From NCBI GenBank assembly GCA_900547565.1, contig URHI01000081.1, positions 1 to 8,852 on the forward strand: DNA of 8,852 bases. Reading direction: 5' to 3'. The DNA is from an uncultured Eubacteriales bacterium. Its GTDB lineage: Bacteria; Bacillota; Clostridia; Oscillospirales; CAG-272. The position numbers and the translations under genes are program-made. How positions within the stretch are numbered: position 1 is the stretch's first letter; every line of letters begins with the position of its first letter. The notes under the pieces were generated by a model. It ran no database searches, was not told where the DNA came from, and was given only the letters and a program-made list of their open reading frames with translations. Below, one piece after another: positions 1 to 7,200 of this stretch.

Positions 1-44
1 CTTCGGGTCACACCGTTCTCTGCGACAAAATAGTTACTTGTCAC
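1..44 (-). CDS. Possible 5' end of an unidentified gene (partial, runs off left edge)
   Basis: Downstream of guaA on the same strand one frame stays open to the window edge. A GTG at 44-42 sits seven bases after an AAAGG-like ribosome binding site and would begin (M)TSNYFVAENGVTR. The same frame is open further upstream and offers another GTG at 74-72, which lacks a visible binding site. Only 14 codons are visible and I do not recognise the protein. It could be the second gene of a guaA transcription unit, or chance. Confidence 0.22.
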   Translation of the reverse strand, partial: MTSNYFVAENGVTR

Positions 45-85
45 TATTAAGCCTTTATTTACGAGATTTTTCACGGGGGGTGAAA

Positions 86-1375
86 TCATTCCCACTCAAT
101 AGTGGCTACGGGCTTGGGCGACAGATCGTACAGCACGCGGTTAACTCCCTTGACCTCATTGATAATGCGGTGCGTGACCTTATCAAGAAAAGCAAATTCA
201 AGCGGCTCGACGGTAGCCGTCATGGCATCCACCGTGTTGACGGCACGTATTACAACGGCCCAGCCCATATAACGGGCATTGTCCTTGACGCCGACTGACT
301 GCATGTCGGGAATGAGCGTGAAATACTGCCACACCTTGCCGGCAAGCCCTGCTTTGTCAAATTCCTCGCGCAGTATTGCATCGGATTCGCGTACGGCATT
401 AAGACGGTCACGGGTAATTGCACCGACACAGCGTACACCGAGCCCCGGACCGGGGAAGGGCTGACGGTAAACCATGCTGTCCGGCAGTCCCAGCGCACGG
501 CCGACGGCACGGACCTCGTCCTTGAACAGCATTTTGACCGGCTCGACCAGCTCGAATTTGAGGTCATCGGGCAGGCCGCCGACGTTGTGATGTGCTTTTA
601 CCGCTTTCACCGTTTTGGAGCCGCTCTCGAGAATATCGGGATAAATAGTGCCTTGACCCAGGAAGCTGACTCCGTCCAGTCGGCGCGCCTCTTCTTCAAA
701 CACGCGTATGAACTCGGCGCCGATTATCTTACGCTTGGTTTCGGGATCCGACACGCCGGCGAGCTTATCGAGAAAACGGTCGACCGCGTCAACATATACG
801 AGATTTGCTCCCAACTGGTCACGGAATACCCGTACGACCTGCTCCGGCTCGCCCTTGCGCAGAAGTCCGTGGTTGACGTGAACGCAGGTCAGGTTTTTGC
901 CGATTGCGCGTATGAGCAGTGCGGCAACGACTGACGAGTCAACACCACCTGACAGTGCGAGCAGTACCTTTCCGTCGCCTACCTGCTGACGTATAAGCTC
1001 GATCTGGTCATCAATGAAGTTCTGAACGTTCCAGTTTTTCTCCGCGTGGCATTTGCCGAACACAAAGTCAGACAGCACACTGCGGCGTTGCTCCGCGTCT
1101 GTGGGTATAGGTGCGCTTCCGCAGTAATCAAAGCTGAGCGTGGGGACGGCAAGCGATGTTATCGCTTCGGACGGAGAGACGGCAACTCCGTCGACAATAT
1201 TGTTGGGGCCGCCGCCGAGTATTACGCCCTTTATGCCGGGTATACGGGCAAGTGCCGCTGATGTGAGGTCATATGGGTGAATCTCGGTGTAAACGCCCAT
1301 GGCGCGGATCTCCCGGGCCAGCATCGCGTTGTGCTCGCCGCCGAGATCAATGATAAGTATCATGTCCTGCTTCAT
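86..1375 (-). CDS. guaA: GMP synthase with degenerate, shortened glutaminase domain
   Basis: GMP synthase makes GMP from XMP, ATP and ammonia in the cytoplasm, the last step of de novo guanine nucleotide synthesis. The synthetase half looks complete: the PP-loop LSGGVDSSV at residues 141-149, GQGTIYPDILES at 241-252, HHNVGGLP at 262-269, PFPGPGLGVR at 306-315 and the family's terminal ATIEWE. The N-terminal class I glutaminase domain is unusual. It spans about 110 residues instead of about 200. The DFGSQY-type strand has become DLGGEHN, and the GVCYGMQ nucleophile loop is replaced by LSFDYCGS, with Asp83 where Cys is expected. The segment that should carry the His-x-Glu pair is missing. Total length is 429 residues against roughly 510-525 for usual bacterial GuaA. 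The reading frame is intact. The start is supported by AAGGAG at 1383-1388, seven bases upstream. Identification as a GMP synthase is secure; glutamine hydrolysis by this chain is unlikely. Confidence 0.93.
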   Translation of the reverse strand: MKQDMILIIDLGGEHNAMLAREIRAMGVYTEIHPYDLTSAALARIPGIKGVILGGGPNNIVDGVAVSPSEAITSLAVPTLSFDYCGSAPIPTDAEQRRSVLSDFVFGKCHAEKNWNVQNFIDDQIELIRQQVGDGKVLLALSGGVDSSVVAALLIRAIGKNLTCVHVNHGLLRKGEPEQVVRVFRDQLGANLVYVDAVDRFLDKLAGVSDPETKRKIIGAEFIRVFEEEARRLDGVSFLGQGTIYPDILESGSKTVKAVKAHHNVGGLPDDLKFELVEPVKMLFKDEVRAVGRALGLPDSMVYRQPFPGPGLGVRCVGAITRDRLNAVRESDAILREEFDKAGLAGKVWQYFTLIPDMQSVGVKDNARYMGWAVVIRAVNTVDAMTATVEPLEFAFLDKVTHRIINEVKGVNRVLYDLSPKPVATIEWE

Positions 1376-1382
1376 GGATAAA

Positions 1383-1438
1383 CTCCTTCATGTTATTTTT
1401 ACTGAATATATTATATCAAATCAGCCGCACTTTTTCAA
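1383..1438 (-). promoter_or_regulatory. guaA promoter and ribosome binding site
   Basis: On the minus strand TTGAAA (1433-1438) and a perfect TATAAT (1410-1415) are separated by 17 bases, a near-consensus sigma-A promoter. Transcription would start near 1403, giving a leader of about 28 bases that includes AAGGAG at 1383-1388. That leader is too short to hold a purine riboswitch, so none is called. The site is read from sequence and not tested. Confidence 0.8.
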
Positions 1439-1445
1439 TCGCCGT

Positions 1446-1468
1446 GGCGAAAAAAATCATTTTTTGCC
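1446..1468. repeat. A/T-tract inverted repeat between the divergent promoters
   Basis: GGCG, seven A, TCA, six T, then GCC forms an imperfect inverted repeat, directly preceded by a small CGCC-GT-GGCG palindrome. It lies upstream of both promoters, 8 bases from the guaA -35 box. It could be a shared regulator site or DNA that is simply bent or AT-rich. No regulator motif is recognised. Confidence 0.35.
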
Positions 1469-1527
1469 GGTACTGCGATAAATTTGTACAAAACAACAAA
1501 AAATCAGTTAATTGGGTGAAAAAACTG

Positions 1528-1557
1528 TTGCAAAGATGTATATAAAGGTGCTATAAT
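1528..1557 (+). promoter_or_regulatory. Promoter of the moxR-DUF58-transglutaminase operon
   Basis: TTGCAA (1528-1533) and TATAAT (1552-1557) are spaced by 18 bases, a good sigma-A match. Transcription would start near 1564, leaving a leader of roughly 60 bases before the first ATG. The perfect 10-base palindrome ATACATGTAT (1565-1574) lies at the expected start of the transcript and could be an operator, though short AT-rich palindromes often arise by chance. A binding site AAGGA (1611-1615) precedes the ATG at 1623 by seven bases. Confidence 0.75.
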
Positions 1558-1622
1558 ATAACTTATACATGTATGCCAGCCAAGTATTTGATAAATAATT
1601 TGAATTCAGAAAGGAAATCACC

Positions 1623-2609
1623 ATGAACAATCAACAACTGTCTCACGAAACCGGATTTGACTTCAACCGGGCGCATGATAAAACAATAGCAGCGGTCAAT
1701 GAGGTCGAAAAGGTAATTGTAGGTAAGCGGCCTGAGATAATTATGCTGTTTACGGCGTTGCTTTCCGGCTCACATGTGCTTATTGAGGACGTTCCCGGGA
1801 CCGGTAAGACAACACTTGCCGCTACGATGGCCAAGGTCACGGGACTCAGCTTCAACCGCGCTCAGTTTACGCCGGACGTCATGGCTTCCGACATTACGGG
1901 CTTCAATATATATAACCGTCAGAAGGAGCAGTTTGAGTTCCGCCGAGGTCTTGTAATGTGCAATCTGCTGCTGGCAGACGAAATCAACCGTGCCTCGCCT
2001 AAGACGCAGTCGGCACTGCTTGAGGCAATGGAGGAGAGAAGAGTCACAGTTGACGGCGTTACATACGATATTCCGGATCCCTTTATGGTAATCGCAACGC
2101 AGAACCCTACCGGATATGTCGGGACATACCCGCTGCCCGAGGCGCAGCTTGACCGCTTTGCGCTCAAGCTCAGTATGGGATATCCGTCCGCAGAGGAGGA
2201 GGTAGGGATCCTCACGGCGCGCCGCGGCGTAAATCCTATCGATTCTGTCGAAGCGTGTCTGTCAGTTGAGGATATACGTGAATTGCGCAGATTTATTTCA
2301 GATATCAGAATAGACGAACAGCTGTACCGTTATATTGTCACGCTTACCACTGCGACGCGTAAAAGTCCGCGGCTGGCGCTGGGCGCAAGTCCCCGCGCTT
2401 CGGTGGCGCTCATGCGTCTGGCCCAGGCGTACGCCTTTATACGCGGACGCGACTATGTCCTGCCTGACGATATAGGCTCGCTTTTCCGTGCGGCTGTGGG
2501 ACACAGGCTCATGCTGCGTCAGGAGGCCAAGCTGGCTAACCAGAGTGCCGACGATGTGCTAACCGAGATCCTGCGTACTACCGATGTTCCGTACCACGGT
2601 AAAAGATAA
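1623..2609 (+). CDS. MoxR-family AAA+ ATPase
   Basis: A cytoplasmic AAA+ ATPase of the MoxR group (AAA_3 core followed by a lid domain), 328 residues, the usual length. Visible motifs are Walker A VPGTGKTT (57-64), Walker B LLLADEINRA (115-124), the sensor-1 strand IATQNP (157-162), the LPEAQLDRFA stretch (171-180), which carries the expected arginine-finger region, and sensor 2 GASPRAS (254-260). The family is thought to act as ATP-driven chaperones that assemble or activate partner complexes, usually with vWA-containing proteins. Here the next gene, 17 bases downstream, encodes a DUF58 protein with a vWA-like fold, the standard pairing. It is the first gene of the operon and has a good ribosome binding site (AAGGA, 1611-1615). 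Family assignment is very secure; the client is inferred from context only. Confidence 0.95.
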   Translation: MNNQQLSHETGFDFNRAHDKTIAAVNEVEKVIVGKRPEIIMLFTALLSGSHVLIEDVPGTGKTTLAATMAKVTGLSFNRAQFTPDVMASDITGFNIYNRQKEQFEFRRGLVMCNLLLADEINRASPKTQSALLEAMEERRVTVDGVTYDIPDPFMVIATQNPTGYVGTYPLPEAQLDRFALKLSMGYPSAEEEVGILTARRGVNPIDSVEACLSVEDIRELRRFISDIRIDEQLYRYIVTLTTATRKSPRLALGASPRASVALMRLAQAYAFIRGRDYVLPDDIGSLFRAAVGHRLMLRQEAKLANQSADDVLTEILRTTDVPYHGKR

Positions 2610-2626
2610 GGCGGGCGGTTGCCGTA

Positions 2627-4201
2627 ATGAAGGATAATAATGTAATTACCGGCAGAAGCAAACGAAAAATATCGCTGACGTCCAATTTCGCGCTGTACAT
2701 CGTGTTGCTTATCGGTGCGCTGATATTCACGCAGGCGTTGCGTTCACGGGCGTCAAACATACTGTTTTCATTTGTGTTCTTTTTGCCGTGGTGGATGTTG
2801 ATTTATGCGCTCACCGCCCGGGCTGCGCTTAAGGTCCAGATGATGACCGCATCGGCAGAGATACCGAAAAAGCACCCATATGAATATAAGATCAGGCTGA
2901 TCAATGAGTGGCTGATACCGTATCCGTTCATTGACGCAATGCTGTATCTGCCCGAGAGGGACAGCGTCCGTTGCAGTCTGCGCACTGTCAAGGTAGCTAT
3001 GTCGCCGCATGCCAACTATACTGTCAACAATACGGTCAGCTTTCCGTTCCGCGGACAGTATGAAATAGGTGTGGATTGCCTTTATGTGTATGACTTTCTG
3101 CGAATGTTCCGTATACGTGTGGACGTCAATGTGACCGAAACCGTGTACGTACTGCCGCGCCGGCTTAACATGGATATTAGCCGCGCGGGAGCGGTTTCCG
3201 ATTCGGCAAGAACAACGCGCAAAGCGCCCAATTCGTATGAAAAGATCGAAATAAGCGATATACGCGAATACCGCAACGGCGACCCGCTCAAGAGTATACA
3301 CTGGAAGCTGTCAAGTAAGTCAGAGGATTTTGTTGTGAGGGATTACGATACAGGCTCATCACACGAAACCTTTGTGTTCTGCGACATGTCGGCTCATTTT
3401 CCGACAGAGCCGCCGCGTCAGGCAGCGCAGCTGCCCGGTGAGCTGAAAAAGAAGAGCAAGCGTACAGTGCCTGAATCCGTCGCAAAAATAAATACGGAAG
3501 CTGTAGGAAAAGCCGGCGGAAATCCGGGCAGTGACGTCAATCCATCTGAGACAGACGAGGATAGCCGCACTTCTGCTGTGCCCGGTAAAAAACAGTCCCG
3601 AAAGGGCCGCCGCGCACTGAGAGCTGCAGGCAAGAATTTGACTGCGACCGACGTAACCGAGCCGAACGGAGAGCAGGTTGATATAGAACGTCTGGCCGAC
3701 GAGCGATATTATGAAGATATGAACGAATACTGCGCTGACGGTGTGGTGGAGTTGGCGGTTTCGGCGGTTCAGAAAGAGCTGAATGACGGTTGCGACTGTA
3801 CTTTGGTGTGGTTTGACCGGCGCGCCGAGCGGGGAGTGTATTGCTTTACTTTGCACGGTATGGCTGATTTCGATGCGATTTTCAGGCTGTTTGCCACAGC
3901 ACCGCTGTGTTCAGCGGAGGATGATGTGTCGAGACTGTCCGGTATGATGAAGGATACTCAGGACATCAAGCAGGTCTACGTTACTGCGGCCATTGATGCC
4001 GGATCGGTCAGGCGGCTGTGCGCTATGCAGTCGGTGGCCGACGGTGCGTCGGGAGCCGCGGAGGTCATACTATACAATCCCGAAGAACGGTATGCTTACC
4101 GTGAACAGCGCAAGCTGTACATTGAAGGGTGCCGCGAGCAGCTGTTCTCAAAGGGACTTCGCCTTGTCGAGAGCAGACCCGGAGAGGAAGGTGAGTCGTA
4201 A
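2627..4201 (+). CDS. DUF58 domain membrane protein with long internal linker
   Basis: A 524-residue protein with two N-terminal membrane segments (about 20-36 and 45-63), a beta-rich region (about 65-180), then the DUF58 signature DIREYRNGDPLKSIHWKLSS at 211-230. This is followed by a vWA-like first strand FVFCDMSAHF (249-258). The metal-site motif is degenerate: Asp253 and Ser255 are kept but the second serine is His257. After this strand the fold is interrupted by about 95 hydrophilic Lys/Arg/Ser/Gly-rich residues (258-355). It resumes with a helix (about 365-386) and a strand TLVWFD (392-397). DUF58 proteins are usually near 300-450 residues, so the linker accounts for the extra length. 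The start ATG has only a weak GGCGG-like binding site 17 bases after the moxR stop, so translation may be coupled. Its stop overlaps the next start by one base (TAATG). It is probably the vWA-type partner of the MoxR ATPase at the membrane. Confidence 0.88.
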   Translation: MKDNNVITGRSKRKISLTSNFALYIVLLIGALIFTQALRSRASNILFSFVFFLPWWMLIYALTARAALKVQMMTASAEIPKKHPYEYKIRLINEWLIPYPFIDAMLYLPERDSVRCSLRTVKVAMSPHANYTVNNTVSFPFRGQYEIGVDCLYVYDFLRMFRIRVDVNVTETVYVLPRRLNMDISRAGAVSDSARTTRKAPNSYEKIEISDIREYRNGDPLKSIHWKLSSKSEDFVVRDYDTGSSHETFVFCDMSAHFPTEPPRQAAQLPGELKKKSKRTVPESVAKINTEAVGKAGGNPGSDVNPSETDEDSRTSAVPGKKQSRKGRRALRAAGKNLTATDVTEPNGEQVDIERLADERYYEDMNEYCADGVVELAVSAVQKELNDGCDCTLVWFDRRAERGVYCFTLHGMADFDAIFRLFATAPLCSAEDDVSRLSGMMKDTQDIKQVYVTAAIDAGSVRRLCAMQSVADGASGAAEVILYNPEERYAYREQRKLYIEGCREQLFSKGLRLVESRPGEEGES

Positions 4202-7200
4202 TGGCGGATAAAATAAACAGCCGGGATTTGCCGGAGCAGGGAACAGCCGTTGCCGCAGAGGGCGACAGACCGTCGGCGGAACAGGCGACAAAGGCAAAAA
4301 AGTCAAAACGTAAAGATCGTCGTAAGACTTTGCCGTCCCGCAACCGCCCGCTTATCTGCCCACCTGACCGGGCGGGAATGGGTGTCGGCTCGCGCGTCGG
4401 CGGTATGGTCTGCCGTGTGGCGGTCATATTTGCGGCGGTTTTCGGACTGATGTTCTTTTTATGCGACGCACTGCGGCTGGAGCAGCAGGAAATTTCTGTT
4501 ACGGCAGGCTTTTTGGCGCTGGTTTCGCTGATATTTGTATTGCTGTACTCCGCCATGGCAACGTCATGGTACTGCCTGCTGGGCGGTGGGGTGGTTATTC
4601 TCGGAGGCGCATGCACGTTTCTGATACTTATCGGTGATGTGGCGGATTTTACCGTCAAAACATTTCTGACCGCGAAAAACGTTGCGCTGACAAGGCTTTA
4701 CAAGCTGGGCTACTATGCCATGTCGGAGTACATGACCGAGGTCAGCTACACCGACGGCCGTGGCGCGGAGTTTTATATGAAGGCAGCCTTTATTTTGCTT
4801 GCCGCAGTGGTGGCGCTGGTGTTTGTGCTGTCGTGTATAAAGCGTGTTAGGCTGGTGGGGCCGGTGATCGTCAGCGTGGTAATAATCAGTGTGGTGTTTA
4901 CATACAACATTTCGCGCTCTAACTGGGGAACCGTGCTGATTATTGCATCGTTTGTAGGTCTTATCGTAATGTATACCTACGACCGGCTGTTTTCGGCATC
5001 TCAGGACACTGACAAGTTCGACAACGATACGGTGCTGTTTGCCGATAACGACCGTCCGGCAATGCCCGACGGGGTTCCGACACCTGCTGTGGCACGCATG
5101 CTCCGCCGTCAGAAACGCCGCGAGTTCCGCAAGCTGAAAAAGCAACACAGGCGTGACAAAACACAGCTTACGGTCGAGGAAGAGCTGGACAACTATTTCG
5201 GTACGTCGGTTAAGAGCAGTAAAGTTAAAAAGAAGGATGTTCTTACACCCGAGCAAAAACGTCGTCAGCGTGAGACAGACGCGCAGGTGCGCCGTGTCCG
5301 GAGATATGACCGCGCGGTAACGACGTCACGACGGGCGCAGGGCGGCTTTGCGGCCGCAGGCGCATTTGTGCTGGCAATGATAATAATGTTGCTTCCGGCA
5401 CTCACTATAAAGGGCAGCTTTTCAACTATCGATGCTATCGATAAAAAGATGGAGTATTACCGTGAATATGTCACGGCACTGCTTATGGGAGAAGGCCCTG
5501 TGATTGATGAGCTGTCCTATCAGAACAACAAAGATAATTTCGAACCGCACTCTACGGATGCAACGCCACGCTATTATACCGGCAAAAAGCTGATGCAGGT
5601 GGAGACTCAGTATACTGCAAATGTTTATCTGCGCGGGTGGATAGGTACCTCATATTCGGACGGCGCTTGGAACGCGTGCTCCGACGATGAGCTTGAGGCT
5701 TACCGCGAGCTGTACGGAACCACGCTGGATGCCGACGAGATACTGTTCCATCGCTTTTACTCAATAATGGATTCCTCGGCAGTTGAGGGGCGTGATTTCA
5801 CAAAATCCAACAACAGCAAGCTGAAATACGGATTCGTGGCCATGCAGGTCAACATCAATCGTGAGAAGACCGATGATGCACTGGTGTACATGCCTTCGTT
5901 TTACCGGGTCGATGATGAAATTAAGTCTGCACGCTCATCTGCGAACGGACTGTATAAGTACGGCGAGTCCGAAGCGTCTGATGTGACATTTGTCAACTAT
6001 TTTGACGGCATTTATACCGGACGAAAATTCATGTCCGAAATGTCGTATGCATCGGTGGCATACGTGACATTCATGCGTACAAATGACTGGTACCGAAATG
6101 TGGCATCGCTCATTGCGCAGTTCAATGAGGGCTATAACGACGCATATGATCAGATCGAGAAATATGCCGAGCAGATAGCGCGCGGAAGAAACGCCTCGCT
6201 TGATAACATTGTCGATGCGATTTTCCCTGAAGCGTCAGAAAACGTGGTTTCAGTCACGCCTGACGGCAATACCAAATACATTGAGGTGGACTACCCACGT
6301 GGCAGGGTTCTGTATAGCTACGATGTCAGCACCGGTCAAATGATCAGCTACAAGATCACCAAGCTGACAGAATTCACAACTGTCGATGAGGAGACGGGCG
6401 AGGTTACGACGTATACGCTGGCTTTCGCGCCGTCCGGTGTCGATATGCGCACGCGCTTCCGCGAGCTTATGACGGCAGAGCAAAAGCGAGAGCTGGCATA
6501 TGCATATTACTGGCAGTATCTGTATGAGAATTTCGTATATGAGACTTACACCACACCCTACAATCAGATAAGCCGTACAGTAAAGGAGACGTTGTCAAAA
6601 ATCTCAATTGAGGACGGAGACGGTAGCATCACCGGCGCTGATATCGCAACTCTTGCGGCCATGCGACATTCTGACGATGCCGCGACCTACGAGGCAAGAC
6701 ATAAGCTGGTAATGGCTATTGTCGATTATCTCAAAGAAAATTGCACCTATACGCTGACACCGACCGCTACCGCCAATCCGTCGCTTGATGGGGTAGACAA
6801 TTTCCTCGGTGTGACACATGAGGGCTACTGCACGCAGTATGCGTCGGCACTCGCGCTTATGCTGAGAGCCGCAGGGATCCCGGCGAGGTATGTCGAGGGG
6901 TATGTTGCCTGCGATTTCAGACGTAATTATTCGTCCGATTCGGTGGCGCGTTACTATGCCACGGTATGTGACTACAATGCTCACGCGTGGGTAGAGGTGT
7001 GGTATGACGGTGTCGGATGGGTTCAGTATGAAGCAACTCCGGTATATTACGATGACATGTATACCAACCAATCCGGATCTCAGGGCGGTAACCCGACACG
7101 GCCGTGGTATGATCCTGAAAACGATCTGAGCGAGGAGCAGGAAATGCTTGACAGCCTGCAATCGTCCATTGAGCTGGCTGCGGCACGTGCAGAACTTATT

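Noticed and set aside
69..85. Hairpin TTTCAC-GGGGG-GTGAAA directly after the guaA stop, as a terminator
   Set aside because: The stem has only six pairs and on the minus strand it is followed by A-rich sequence, not a T run, so it does not fit a rho-independent terminator.
587..934. Plus-strand open frame of 115 codons inside guaA
   Set aside because: Antisense to the conserved PP-loop enzyme domain; no start signal and no recognisable motif.
1376..1403. Purine or guanine riboswitch in front of guaA
   Set aside because: The promoter lies so close to the start codon that the leader is only about 28 bases, too short for an aptamer of roughly 70 bases.
2768..3301. Minus-strand open frame of 177 codons inside the DUF58 gene
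   Set aside because: Antisense to a clearly recognisable coding region. Its translation is rich in His, Arg, Tyr and Ile with no recognisable motif, and no ribosome binding site was identified.
4564..5256. Minus-strand open frame of 230 codons inside the transglutaminase gene
   Set aside because: Antisense to the membrane helices and basic loop. The His/Arg/Cys-rich composition is that of a shadow frame.
6604..7161. Minus-strand open frame of 185 codons over the transglutaminase core
   Set aside because: It lies opposite the conserved catalytic motifs, which fix the plus strand as coding; no domain is visible in it.
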